Shown: positions 1-8,208 of the stretch, one piece after another
Position numbering within the stretch: the first letter of the stretch is position 1
Layout: each line of letters starts with the position of its first letter
Assembly (NCBI GenBank): GCA_965204905.1
Contig: OZ242042.1
Location: 3,472,001 to 3,536,000, forward strand
Origin: Bin87 sp965204905
GTDB taxonomy: Bacteria > Chloroflexota > Dehalococcoidia > Lucifugimonadales > UBA3495
Direction: 5' to 3'
DNA: 64,000 nucleotides
Notes under the pieces: model-generated
The model's database searches: none
The model's input: only the letters and a program-made list of their open reading frames with translations
Told to the model about the DNA's origin: nothing
Translations under genes and position numbers: made by a program

Positions 1-45
1 CAGCAACTGCTGGTCAGGATCGTAAGGCAGATAGGTCTTGCTCAT
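1..45 (-). CDS. Transposase, N-terminal fragment cut by the window edge (IS1182-like)
   Basis: Read on the minus strand from the ATG at 43-45, the 15 visible residues are MSKTYLPYDPDQQLL. Transposases of the IS1182 group commonly open with MSKT.RPY.PDQ.LLLPP, so this is probably the first codons of such a gene, which runs off the left edge. Only these residues support the call, so whether the element is intact cannot be judged. The stretch 46-119 upstream holds nothing I recognise. Confidence 0.5.
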   Translation of the reverse strand, partial: MSKTYLPYDPDQQLL

Positions 46-119
46 CACCGGCTCCCAACGACTGGACTGCCCCCATCATACGCTCTCCACCTCGCTGGCC
101 CTGTTTCTCAGACAGGCTG

Positions 120-971
120 CTAGGGTTCGTAAGTTACCGTGATCGACTCAGTTGCGACGTTTCTTTCGTGGGCGGCCCATACGTTGATTTCGTTTATTCC
201 GCGCTTGAGAACAATCTCGGCTGACCACTTGCCGTCCGAATCGGGGTTGGCCGGGATGATTTCGTTCACCACCACCTGAGCGGCCGGCAACGTTTCGCCC
301 GAGAGCCGCAGCACTCGGTTCGCCACGGACACGCCGTCTTCCGGTTGCGTGATGGTCAGGAACAGCACTAATGGAGAGCTGTCGTAGGTCAATTGCAACA
401 ACTGGCGTTTCGGTTCCGGCGAAGCGCTGTTGTGGCTGATCACCTCTATGACGTTGAACCCTTCAGCCAGGGGGATGGTTGCGAGGAAGTTTCCTTCAAC
501 ATCGGCCCGCAGAGTCACGTCCTCTTTGGTACCGTCCGTGTTGCCGTAAGTCACCTCGATTATGGATCCCGGCAGGGTCGTACCGAACAGGTCAATCTCG
601 GGCTCGCCCCGAACCACGCTGAGATTGGTCGGGTGGTGCACCACCACGAAGTGCCTGGGCGGTACCGGAGTAGGTCGCACCGGCGTAGGCGTGGGCGCCG
701 GCGTTGGGGTAGGGGTCGGTGTTGGCGTGGGGGCAGGTGTTGGGGTGGGTACCGGCGTGGGCGTCGGTTGTACCGGAGTTGGTACAAGGGTGGGCGTGGG
801 AGCGGGTGTGGGAGCGGGCACGGTGGGCCGTATCGGTTCCGGCGTGGGTGTCGGGCGCACCCGGACGCTCCCAGGAGCATCCGGCAACCCGGGCAGCGCG
901 AAAACCCATGCGGCCAGGAACACGGCAATCAGGATGAATGCCAGGCTCGCTACCAGGATACGTTGCTGCAC
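120..971 (-). CDS. Membrane-anchored or secreted protein with Pro-Thr linker and Ig-like repeats
   Basis: 283 residues. An N-terminal hydrophobic segment (about residues 5-27) is a signal anchor or signal peptide without a lipobox. Residues 38-105 are almost entirely Pro and Thr (PTPTP repeats), as in extended cell-surface linkers. The rest holds two beta-rich repeats of about 80 residues that share the pattern 'G.T.PG..V.V ... D..G.W/F.A.I.L..G.N.I.V' (e.g. SGETLPAAQVVVNE and KWSAEIVLKRGINEINVWA), typical of bacterial Ig-like or glucodextranase-B-like domains. No catalytic motif is visible. It lies 63 bp downstream of the histidine kinase gene on the same strand and may be co-transcribed. 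Function unknown; a surface or adhesion role is inference. Confidence 0.7.
   Translation of the reverse strand: MQQRILVASLAFILIAVFLAAWVFALPGLPDAPGSVRVRPTPTPEPIRPTVPAPTPAPTPTLVPTPVQPTPTPVPTPTPAPTPTPTPTPTPAPTPTPVRPTPVPPRHFVVVHHPTNLSVVRGEPEIDLFGTTLPGSIIEVTYGNTDGTKEDVTLRADVEGNFLATIPLAEGFNVIEVISHNSASPEPKRQLLQLTYDSSPLVLFLTITQPEDGVSVANRVLRLSGETLPAAQVVVNEIIPANPDSDGKWSAEIVLKRGINEINVWAAHERNVATESITVTYEP
656..857 (-). repeat. Low-complexity Thr-Pro coding repeat
   Basis: Tandem Pro/Thr codons (seen on the plus strand as repeated ggcgtggg/ggtgttgg units) encode the linker of the surface protein. Such tracts change length easily by slippage, so the copy number may vary between strains. Confidence 0.7.
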
Positions 972-1034
972 AACTCGGCCCGTGGGGTATAACCGGAAAC
1001 TTGCTCAGACGGACGGGCCGCCAGCCCGTCGCGG

Positions 1035-2018
1035 TCAGGCTCCGGGTGAGCCTATCGGGAGGGTCAGGGTGAACATAGTGTGGTGGCCGGGCCGGGGCGC
1101 GGCCACGGACGCTACCGACAAATCCCCGCCATAACGGTGGGCCAGCGTTCTGCTGATGTACAGCCCCAGACCCGATGACGTCTTTTCCTCGCTACGTCCC
1201 ATCTCCGGCGTCCAGCCGCGAGTGAACAGATGGGCGCGGTAGTGATCGGGGATGCCGGGGCCGTTGTCGGTTACGCATACCCTGAACTCATCAGAGTCCC
1301 GCGTCACGTTAATCTCGATATAGTCCCCTCCGTAGCGAAGGGCATTGTCAACCAGATTGGCGATCATGTGCTCCAGGGCAGCGGCCTCCGAATATACCAG
1401 GCCAAAATCCTCCGGCTCGGACCACCAGACGATGTCTTTGCCCTGTTCCGCGGCCTGGCCGGTGTAGCGTTCTACGATACGACTGACTACGGCGGTCGGT
1501 TCCACAGGGTATCGCTCCGCCGGAGCGTCCGGAGTTTCCAGGTTGATCATGACCTGCATATTGCCCATCATCAGCCGGAACGACGGGGCCTGCTCTTCAA
1601 TCTCATCAAGCAACTCATGGACCACGATGGACACATCTTCCCCCGTAGCCGCCAATACGCCGCGCGCTTCCCGGCACTTGCCCAGAATGCGACGCATCGG
1701 CCGACCCAGATCGTGCTGAAACGTCTCAAACTGCTGCTCGGTCAACCGGCTCCAGTCGTCCACGCCGTTGAGACCGTTGCCGTTGCCTCGCCTGCCGCCG
1801 GCGCCCACGTAGGCTGCCACCGCAACCGCGAGGCCGACTACCACCCCCGCGATGCCCACGTAGGATAGCGGCTCCACCGACCAGGGATTCGGAAACAGCC
1901 AGGTCAGCGGGAGGAACAGCGAAACCACCATCGCTGCCAGGCCGAGTGCTGCCAGGGCAATTCCGGCGTAGGCTAGTGCGGGGTGTCCTCCTGCTCGTCG
2001 GGATGGTAGCGTCGCCAT
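1035..2018 (-). CDS. Membrane sensor histidine kinase
   Basis: 327 residues. Two hydrophobic segments (about 14-38 and 52-73) are separated by a very short loop, so there is almost no extracellular sensor domain. An H-box follows, with FQHDLGRPMR placing the phospho-accepting His at 102. The HATPase_c domain has an N-box (MIANLVDNALRYGG), a G1 box (DNGPGIPD) and a G2 box (SGLGLYISRTL). It should autophosphorylate and pass the phosphate to the response regulator encoded 13 bp upstream on the same strand. The input signal is not evident; a membrane-embedded or intracellular stimulus is inferred from the missing periplasmic domain. Confidence 0.9.
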   Translation of the reverse strand: MATLPSRRAGGHPALAYAGIALAALGLAAMVVSLFLPLTWLFPNPWSVEPLSYVGIAGVVVGLAVAVAAYVGAGGRRGNGNGLNGVDDWSRLTEQQFETFQHDLGRPMRRILGKCREARGVLAATGEDVSIVVHELLDEIEEQAPSFRLMMGNMQVMINLETPDAPAERYPVEPTAVVSRIVERYTGQAAEQGKDIVWWSEPEDFGLVYSEAAALEHMIANLVDNALRYGGDYIEINVTRDSDEFRVCVTDNGPGIPDHYRAHLFTRGWTPEMGRSEEKTSSGLGLYISRTLAHRYGGDLSVASVAAPRPGHHTMFTLTLPIGSPGA

Positions 2019-2031
2019 AAATCAAAACCAA

Positions 2032-2811
2032 TCAACGCGGCGGCAGCAGCCGGTAGCCCCGGTCTCGAACGCTGACGATAAAGTCGTTAGCGCCCAACGA
2101 GTTGCCCAAAGCTCGGCCCATGGATACCTTGATCTCTCGAATGCGAACCCGCAGCGACGCCCGGGTATCATCGCCTTCCAGGTAGCGTTCCAGCCGGTCA
2201 AAAGGCACCACGTTGCCGGGGCTACGATACCAGGCTTGCGCCAGTTCACGGAGTATGTCAAAGCGCCGTCCGCTGACTTCCGGCACCGGCGCGGTATTTC
2301 CGTCGTCCTTGATCACCAGCACCGTTCTTGCGTCGCTGTCCATCAGTATGCGGCTGCCGATGGCGATGGAACCGGGCTCGGCTCCGACCAATCGGCGCAT
2401 TCGCAACGCCACTTCTTCGGGGGAGGCCAGTTTATCAATGAACTCAACCGGCGCTTCCACCTGCAACGCGCTGCGCGCCACCGTATCGCGCTCCACGCCC
2501 TGGCTGTACTGCGTGAACATCAGCACGGGGAGACGCGGCCGCTCTGCGACGATGCGTTTCAACAGGTCCAAACCCTTGAACTGGTCATCGCGATAATCCC
2601 CCAGACGCACGTCCAGGATCACGCCATCGGGCGCCGTGTCGTCAATTGCCGTCATGGCCGCCCACAGCATATCGTCGGCCGAGCCGTGAGCCTCCTTGCT
2701 GACGACCTGCGTGCTCCAGCCTTCATCCTCCAGCCGCCGGCGCACTGCCCGCACAATGGCCGAAGTGGCTTCGTCATCGACGATCAGGATATTTCCGGAG
2801 CGCGGCGGCAT
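2032..2811 (-). CDS. Response regulator, receiver plus winged-helix DNA-binding domain
   Basis: 259 residues. The receiver domain (about 5-140) has the acidic pair Asp12-Asp13, the phospho-acceptor Asp67 (ILDVRLGD), Thr100 and Lys127. The C-terminal part (about 175-257) looks like an OmpR/PhoB-type winged helix, ending in FIVSVRDRGYRLLP, the usual last hairpin of Trans_reg_C domains. It precedes the histidine kinase gene by 13 bp on the same strand, so the two form a cognate pair. The receiver carries a longer alpha2-beta3 region than usual, and the linker is also long. Target genes cannot be told from the sequence. Confidence 0.88.
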   Translation of the reverse strand: MPPRSGNILIVDDEATSAIVRAVRRRLEDEGWSTQVVSKEAHGSADDMLWAAMTAIDDTAPDGVILDVRLGDYRDDQFKGLDLLKRIVAERPRLPVLMFTQYSQGVERDTVARSALQVEAPVEFIDKLASPEEVALRMRRLVGAEPGSIAIGSRILMDSDARTVLVIKDDGNTAPVPEVSGRRFDILRELAQAWYRSPGNVVPFDRLERYLEGDDTRASLRVRIREIKVSMGRALGNSLGANDFIVSVRDRGYRLLPPR

Positions 2812-2817
2812 CGGATG

Positions 2818-3429
2818 TTACTCACTAACGGGTCGCGGGCGACGACGATGGCGGAGTATGCGGCTCAGAGGTAATTCTAAACCGGGCAGCATTGGCGTGG
2901 TCAGCGTGTCCTCGGCGGTAAGAACGCCGCGCTCAACGTACACGCCGTCGCGCAACTCCAGAGGAATCACCGTTTCGTTGATTTCGTCGAAAATCCAGTA
3001 TTCAGGGATGCCGGCTTCAGCGTACACCTGCCGCTTGCGCACCAGGTCGCGGTTGCGGTCCGAGGACAGAACCTCCGCCACGATGTCGGGTGCGCCTTCA
3101 ATCATCCGCTCGCCCACAATGGCATCGTTGCTTCTCAAGATCACCGCCAAGTCAGGTGCGAAAAGCCGGGGCAACTCTGAAGGGAGAGCAATTATCACGT
3201 CAGCGTATACCTCGAAGGGAGGGTCATCCAAGGCATCATAGTAATTGAGGAAGTATTGAACCAACCTGCTCTGCGTACTTTGGTGTGCAATCCTCGGCCT
3301 CGGCATGATGTACAGAACTCCGTCGTCCAACTCCATCTTGAGCTTGTGGTCCGGTTCCGGAAGCTCAAGCTCCAGGAACTCGGCGACGGAGAACCGCATA
3401 CCCGTGCGTGGCTCGATTGTCGTGGTCAT
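2818..3429 (-). CDS. Uma2-family putative restriction endonuclease-like protein
   Basis: 203 residues from an ATG with GAGGAG 9 nt upstream; a TTG two codons earlier is also open. Uma2 hallmarks are present in order: KMELDDGVLYIMP, FAPDLAVI, then PDIVAEVLSSDRNRDLVRKR and YAEAGIPEYWIFD, giving the PD-(D/E)XK-like D...E.L series. Family members are compact nuclease-fold proteins found in many copies in cyanobacteria and Chloroflexi, and their biological role is unsettled. It ends 6 bp before the response regulator on the same strand. This is one of five Uma2 genes in the window and belongs to the short type without a C-terminal coiled coil. Confidence 0.85.
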   Translation of the reverse strand: MTTTIEPRTGMRFSVAEFLELELPEPDHKLKMELDDGVLYIMPRPRIAHQSTQSRLVQYFLNYYDALDDPPFEVYADVIIALPSELPRLFAPDLAVILRSNDAIVGERMIEGAPDIVAEVLSSDRNRDLVRKRQVYAEAGIPEYWIFDEINETVIPLELRDGVYVERGVLTAEDTLTTPMLPGLELPLSRILRHRRRPRPVSE

Positions 3430-3510
3430 GGTCAATCGCTCCTCAACCTGAGGCCATTATAAGGGTATTCGCTCGACCCTGTCGTTGCCGGCGCGGGCAA
3501 GGTATAACAC

Positions 3511-3534
3511 AAAGGGGCGACCGTTGGCCGCCCC
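3511..3534 (-). terminator. Rho-independent terminator candidate downstream of rho
   Basis: Read on the minus strand, GGGGCGGCC and GGTCGCCCC form a GC-rich stem around AAC, with a G/A mismatch in the inner part, followed by TTTGTGTT. It lies 26 bp after the rho stop codon and would end the pyrG-fsa-rho transcript. Confidence 0.55.
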
Positions 3535-3559
3535 GCGCAGTGGCCGAGTTTCGACTCCC

Positions 3560-4993
3560 CTATGAGTCCTTAGTCAGGTTGGTAAGGAACTCGGAGTTGG
3601 TGCGGGTACGGGCCAGACGCTCCAGGACCCGCTTGGTGGCGTCGCCCATGTTGGCCTGGTCGCCGCCGGACGCCAGCGTGACCATCCGGCGCAGCAGCCA
3701 GATCTGCGGCACCTGCTCGGAGTCGTAAAGCAATTCCTCCCGCCTGGTGCCGCTGCGCACCACGTCGATGGCCGGGAAGTAGCGTTGGTCCGCGAGGCGA
3801 CGGTCAAGGTGCAGTTCCATGTTGCCGGTGCCCTTGAACTCTTCGTAGATTACCTCGTCCATCCGGCTGCCCGTGTCCAGCAGACAGGTGGCGATGATGG
3901 TCAGCGAGCCGCCTTCCTCAAGGTTGCGGGCCGCGCCGATGAACCGCTTGGCCGGATAGAGCGCCGCCGGGTCGATACCGCCCGACAGCGTGCGGCCCGA
4001 GGTGGGCAGCGCCAGGTTGTAGGCGCGGGTCAGGCGGGTGATGCTGTCCAGCAGGATGACCACGTCGCACCCGGTTTCGGTCATTCGCTTGGCCCGCTCC
4101 ACCGCCAGTTCGGCCACGCGGCACTGTTCCTCCACCGACTCGTCAAAGGTGGACGCGAACACGTCGCCCTTGACGGCGCGGCGCATCTCGGTGACTTCCT
4201 CCGGCCGTTCCCCGATGAGGACCACCATCAGGATCACTTCCGGGCGGTTCTGGGAAATGGCGGCGGCAATCTGTCGCAGCACAGTGGTTTTGCCGGCTTT
4301 GGGCGGAGAAACGACCAGTCCGCGCTGACCCAAGCCGATGGGGGCGAACAGGTCAATCATACGGGATGGCAAACCACCCTGCGGGTTCTCCAGGACGATG
4401 TGGTCATTGGGGAAAATGGGAGTGAGCGACTCGAAAATCCGACGGTTAGCCGGCGTCTGCTGCTCCGGGTCCAGCAGGTTGATGCTGGTGACCCGCGTAA
4501 GGCCGTAGTGCCGCTCTCCGTCCTTGGGCGGACGCACGGTTCCCGTCACCGTGTCGCCGGTCTTCAGGTTGGAGCGCCGGAGTTGCGACTGCCCGACGAA
4601 AACATCGCCGGCCACCGGGGGGTAGTGCATCGAACGCAACAGGCCGTGCCCGGCGTCCATCACCTCCAGCACGCCGGAGGCCACCAGCTGATTTCGGCCA
4701 GCGGCGGCCTGTCGCACGCGATGGAACAGGGCATCCCGGGCCAGCTCGGCCAACGCGCCGTCGTCGCGCAGTCCAACCTCGGGCGCCAGCTGGAGCAGAT
4801 CCGGTTGCGACATGGTCGCAAGGTCTGCGATGTCGATCTGTTTCGTTGCTTTGGCGCCGTTTTCGTGCGCAGGCAGGTCGTCGATGTCTTCGACGTGGCC
4901 GCCATCCATGACGAGATTTGTGTCGTCGTCAACGGGTGGTGGACGGCGGCGGCGGCGGGGGGCGGCGGTGGCCCCGGTGCGGGCGCGAACCAT
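3560..4993 (-). CDS. rho: Transcription termination factor Rho
   Basis: 477 residues. Rho is the hexameric RNA-dependent ATPase that terminates transcription. The N-terminal extension (1-55) is rich in Arg, Pro and acidic residues (RRRRRPPPVDDD), as in many non-proteobacterial Rho proteins. The RNA-binding OB fold follows (about 100-175; VLEVMDAGHGLLR). Then come Walker A SPPKAGKTT (229-237), Walker B VVILLD (311-316) and the R-loop region YEEFKGTGNMELHLDR near 383-398. It starts 4 bp after the aldolase stop codon, so it is translated from the same message as fsa and probably pyrG. Confidence 0.97.
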   Translation of the reverse strand: MVRARTGATAAPRRRRRPPPVDDDTNLVMDGGHVEDIDDLPAHENGAKATKQIDIADLATMSQPDLLQLAPEVGLRDDGALAELARDALFHRVRQAAAGRNQLVASGVLEVMDAGHGLLRSMHYPPVAGDVFVGQSQLRRSNLKTGDTVTGTVRPPKDGERHYGLTRVTSINLLDPEQQTPANRRIFESLTPIFPNDHIVLENPQGGLPSRMIDLFAPIGLGQRGLVVSPPKAGKTTVLRQIAAAISQNRPEVILMVVLIGERPEEVTEMRRAVKGDVFASTFDESVEEQCRVAELAVERAKRMTETGCDVVILLDSITRLTRAYNLALPTSGRTLSGGIDPAALYPAKRFIGAARNLEEGGSLTIIATCLLDTGSRMDEVIYEEFKGTGNMELHLDRRLADQRYFPAIDVVRSGTRREELLYDSEQVPQIWLLRRMVTLASGGDQANMGDATKRVLERLARTRTNSEFLTNLTKDS

Positions 4994-4997
4994 ATCG

Positions 4998-5657
4998 TCA
5001 GCCTCCGGATGCTTGTTGCCAGTCTTGCAGGAAGCGCGACAGACCGGCGTCGGTTAATGGGTGTTTGATCATCTGCGTCAATACGTTGTAGGGCACGGTG
5101 GAAATGTCCGCGCCGGCGGCCGCGGCTGTCGTGCAGTGCCGCGCGCCGCGAATGCTGGCCGCCATCACCAGGGTTTCCACATTCTGCTGGCGATAAACCG
5201 CTACTATGTCTCGCACCAGTTCCATGCCGTCCTGGCCAATATCGTCCAATCGGCCCACGAAGGGGCTGACTACCGTGCTGCCGGCGTTGGCTCCCAGCAG
5301 CGCCTGGTTCACGGTGAATACCAAGGTCTGGTTGATCTGGATGCCGTCGCGGGCCAGGACGCTGATGGCTTTGAAGCCCTCTTCGGTGCTCGGTATTTTC
5401 ACCCAGGGGTTGGGGATCCACTCGGCGATGTCCCGGCCTTCGGCGATCATGCCCGCGGCGTCGGTGCTCACCACTTCGACGGAAATCGGGCCGTCGATGA
5501 TGTCGGCGATCTCCTGCACTGCGGCGCGGTAACCCGTCGCGCCTCCGATGCCCTCTTTGGCCGCCAGCGATGGGTTCGTGGTAACGCCGGAGATGACGCC
5601 CAACTCGGCGCCCTGGCGTATTTCATCAATGTTGGCGGTGTCCAAGAACAGTTTCAC
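4998..5657 (-). CDS. fsa: Transaldolase-like fructose-6-phosphate aldolase
   Basis: 219 residues, the usual length for the small TalC/FSA group of class I aldolases. It opens with MKLFLDTANIDEI and GVTTNPSL. The Schiff-base lysine is Lys87 in WVKIPSTEEG. LVFTVNQALLGANAG and VSPFVGRLDDIGQDG follow in the family order. The enzyme cleaves or forms fructose 6-phosphate, or acts as a small transaldolase in the pentose phosphate pathway; the sequence alone does not separate these activities. It lies between pyrG (37 bp upstream) and rho (4 bp downstream) on the same strand. Confidence 0.92.
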   Translation of the reverse strand: MKLFLDTANIDEIRQGAELGVISGVTTNPSLAAKEGIGGATGYRAAVQEIADIIDGPISVEVVSTDAAGMIAEGRDIAEWIPNPWVKIPSTEEGFKAISVLARDGIQINQTLVFTVNQALLGANAGSTVVSPFVGRLDDIGQDGMELVRDIVAVYRQQNVETLVMAASIRGARHCTTAAAAGADISTVPYNVLTQMIKHPLTDAGLSRFLQDWQQASGG

Positions 5658-5694
5658 TGCTTGTCCTCCCTGGCCATCCGGCCCTTTGCCGTAA

Positions 5695-7356
5695 CTATTG
5701 CGTTGAGAATGACCACCATCCCGGGCGGTTGAATGGCAGCTGCTTGCCCTCTCGCACGATGTTGCTCGCCTGTCCCATCAGCGCCCGAAACAGGGGATGC
5801 GGACGGTTGGGGCGCGACTGGAATTCGGGATGGAACTGCACGCCCACCATGAATGGATGGTCCGGCACCTCGGCGGCTTCGACCAGTTCGCCATCGGGAG
5901 AAAGGCCGCTCATCACCATGCCGGATGATTCCAGCGACTCCCGGTAGCGGTTGTTCACCTCGTAGCGGTGGCGATGGCGTTCGTTGATTTCCGGCAGGCC
6001 GCTGCCGTACGCCTGCGCCATCTGGGTGTTGGTCTGAGGCCGGCAGGGATACTGCCCCAGCCGCATCGTCCCACCGAGGTCCGTGATGCCGCGCTGCCCG
6101 TGCATTATGTCGATCACCGGATGCTCACAGTCCGGGTCCAACTCGGATGAATTGGCCCAGCGCAGCCCGGCCACGTCCCTGGCCCAGTCGATCACCATCA
6201 CCTGCATACCCAGGCAGAGGCCCAGGTAGGGAACCTCTTTGTCCCTGGCGTACCGGCTGGTCTCCACCATGCCCTCCACGCCGCGCGGTCCGAACCCGCC
6301 GGGAACCACGATTCCGCAAACGTCCTTCAGGTACTCGTCCGGCCCGTCACGTTCCACGGCTTCGGAGTGGACCCAGCGCACTTCGGCGCGCAGGCCGCAG
6401 GATGCCGCCGCGTGGCGCAGGGCCTCGCGCACCGACATATACGAGTCCGGGTATTCCACGTACTTGCCCACGATGGCGATGGGGACGGCCCGTTCCGCCG
6501 CATTCATACGGTTCACCAGGTCGTACCACTCGCGCAGTTCCAGTTTGCCGTCCAAGTTCAGGGATTGGGAAAGGAAGCTGCCCAACCCGAACTCCTCCAT
6601 GATGAGCGGGACTTCATAGACGTTGCCCACGGTGGGCATGGGGAATACCGCTTCCGTTTCCACGTCGCAGAACAGGGAAAGTTTCTCCTGGATGCTCCGC
6701 GTGATCTCCGTATCGCTGCGGCAGATCAGCGCGTCGGGCTGGATGCCGATGCTGCGCAGTTCCTTGACGCTGTGCTGGGTCGGCTTGGTTTTCAATTCCT
6801 CGGACGCCGAGATATACGGGAGCAGGGTCAGATGCATGTAGAAGACGTTATTGCGTCCGACGGTGTTGCGCATCTGGCGGATGGCTTCCAGGAAGGGCAG
6901 GCCCTCGATGTCGCCAACGGTGCCGCCCACTTCCACGATCACCACGTCGGCTTCGGATTTCTCGGCCAGGCTGATCAATCGATCTTTAATCTCGTTGGTC
7001 AGGTGGGGAACCGTCTGGATGGTTCCGCCCAGGAAGTCTCCGCGCCGTTCTCGGGTTATCAACTCCAAGTACGCTTGACCGGCGGTTACGTTGCTGTCCC
7101 TGGTCAACTCAACGTCGATGAACCTTTCGTAGTGGCCCAGATCGAGATCGGTTTCGCCGCCGTCCTTGGTGACGAACACCTCGCCGTGCTGGTAAGGGGA
7201 CATGGTTCCCGGATCCACGTTGAGATACGGGTCCAGTTTCGCCACGGTTACGGACAGGCCCTGGCTCTTGAGGATGCGTCCGATTGACGCAACGCAGATG
7301 CCCTTTCCGATGGAGCTGACCACTCCTCCGGTGACGAAAATGTATTTAGTAGGCAT
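5695..7356 (-). CDS. pyrG: CTP synthase
   Basis: 553 residues, full length. The enzyme makes CTP from UTP, ATP and glutamine in the cytoplasm. The synthetase domain begins TGGVVSSIGKGICVASIGR and contains LDPYLNVDPGTM and DGGETDLDLGHYERF. The class I glutamine amidotransferase domain (about 290-545) has the nucleophile Cys381 in GLCLGMQ and the His509/Glu511 pair in GVQFHPEF. It is the first gene of the pyrG-fsa-rho series. A long non-coding stretch lies upstream. Confidence 0.98.
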   Translation of the reverse strand: MPTKYIFVTGGVVSSIGKGICVASIGRILKSQGLSVTVAKLDPYLNVDPGTMSPYQHGEVFVTKDGGETDLDLGHYERFIDVELTRDSNVTAGQAYLELITRERRGDFLGGTIQTVPHLTNEIKDRLISLAEKSEADVVIVEVGGTVGDIEGLPFLEAIRQMRNTVGRNNVFYMHLTLLPYISASEELKTKPTQHSVKELRSIGIQPDALICRSDTEITRSIQEKLSLFCDVETEAVFPMPTVGNVYEVPLIMEEFGLGSFLSQSLNLDGKLELREWYDLVNRMNAAERAVPIAIVGKYVEYPDSYMSVREALRHAAASCGLRAEVRWVHSEAVERDGPDEYLKDVCGIVVPGGFGPRGVEGMVETSRYARDKEVPYLGLCLGMQVMVIDWARDVAGLRWANSSELDPDCEHPVIDIMHGQRGITDLGGTMRLGQYPCRPQTNTQMAQAYGSGLPEINERHRHRYEVNNRYRESLESSGMVMSGLSPDGELVEAAEVPDHPFMVGVQFHPEFQSRPNRPHPLFRALMGQASNIVREGKQLPFNRPGWWSFSTQ

Positions 7357-7621
7357 GGGTGCCTGATGAAATCAACGCCCGGTTCCTTATCCCGCAGGAA
7401 GCACAATCCGCCAGCAACGGATGGCATCAACCATATAATCGGGGCGTCTTCGCGCTGGAAAGACGTAGAGCGTCCGAGTGGCATCCTAGCCGGAGCGCTC
7501 AACAATGAATAACGATACGCAGATAACCGGAAACAGAGGCGTATCGCCGTGACCGTTTCCATAATACAACGCGCGCCGTCAGCAGTCAAGGATACCGTTT
7601 TCAGCGGCAGTGAGATTGTCA

Positions 7622-7658
7622 CCCTCACCCCAGCCCTCTCCCATCAAGGGAGAGGGGG
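7622..7658. repeat. Palindromic intergenic repeat, family A
   Basis: CCCTCTCCC (7634-7642) and GGGAGAGGG (7648-7656) flank ATCAA, preceded by CCCTCACCCCAG. The same design recurs at 8113, 10337, 25426 and 47207. Confidence 0.8.
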
Positions 7659-7697
7659 CTTTGGGTCGATGTGGTGTTGCGGTTGGCTGGCTCCTTT

Positions 7698-7722
7698 GTC
7701 CTTCGACAGGCTCAGGATGAGC
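7698..7722. repeat. Intergenic repeat, family E (TTCGACAGGCTCAGGA)
   Basis: CCTTCGACAGGCTCAGGATG is an interrupted inverted repeat; a fuller, two-armed version lies at 41011-41072. Confidence 0.6.
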
Positions 7723-7765
7723 GGTGGGTTGGTTGGTTGGCGAGAGGCAGGACTTGGCATCGTTG

Positions 7766-8050
7766 TCAGCGTACGGCCGGGTTGGGTACGCAACTATTTC
7801 AACGGTCGTTCCGTGGTCGCAGGACGATTTGGTTGCGTCCCTCCACGCGGGTCCGAAGGGTCCCGGTGATTCCAGTGCGGCATCGATGGTGAGGCGTTAG
7901 GTCGTTAAGCAACGGTTGCCACCTGGATCGGTTGCGATTTTAGAACTGACGGGGTTGACCGTCGATGCTGGAATCCTGCCTCTCTTTTTCGGGGTGTGAT
8001 GGATCCGCCCGGGGCGGGTTTGCCTAGACAGTGATAGATTATATGTTCGC
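7766..8050 (+). repeat. Long degenerate dispersed repeat, copy 1
   Basis: Aligned by eye with the reverse complement of about 31695-31972. Shared blocks in the same order include GTCAGC.TACGGCCGG, ACGCAACTATTT, TCCCGGTGA..CCAGTG.GGC, GTTAGGTC, GCCACCTGG..CGGTTGCGAT and CTGACGGGGTTG.CCGT. Both copies are intergenic and contain stops in all frames I checked. The limits are approximate. Confidence 0.6.
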
Positions 8051-8112
8051 AGCGGGGTTGCCAAGGGGTAGTTGGCGGGGATTTTCACCCCCGTATCAAG
8101 TACGGGGCGGGC

Positions 8113-8148
8113 TCTCACCCCAGCCCTCTCCCATCAAGAGAGAGGGGG
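8113..8148. repeat. Palindromic intergenic repeat, family A
   Basis: CTCACCCCAGCCCTCTCCC followed by ATCAAGAGAGAGGGGG; the right arm carries one change from the copy at 7622. A single right arm (CCAGGGGAGAGGGAG) recurs about 40 bp later. Confidence 0.7.
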
Positions 8149-8208
8149 CAATTGGAATCGATCTACGCTTGCCCGCCCGCCAGGGGAGAGGGAGTTTTTG
8201 GGCACTCG

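Larger units (their letters stand above)
7357..8208. other. Gene-free stretch with repeats
   Basis: No supportable gene in about 850 bp. It holds two palindromes of the CCCTCTCCC/GGGAGAGGG family, one CTTCGACAGGCTCAGGA-type repeat, and one copy of a longer degenerate repeat whose partner lies near 31.8 kb. Short open frames here lack family resemblance and a convincing ribosome binding site. Confidence 0.6.

Noticed and set aside
7248..7628. 126-residue minus-strand frame at the pyrG 5' end
   Set aside because: Overlaps the pyrG N-terminus, has no ribosome binding site and no recognisable domain.
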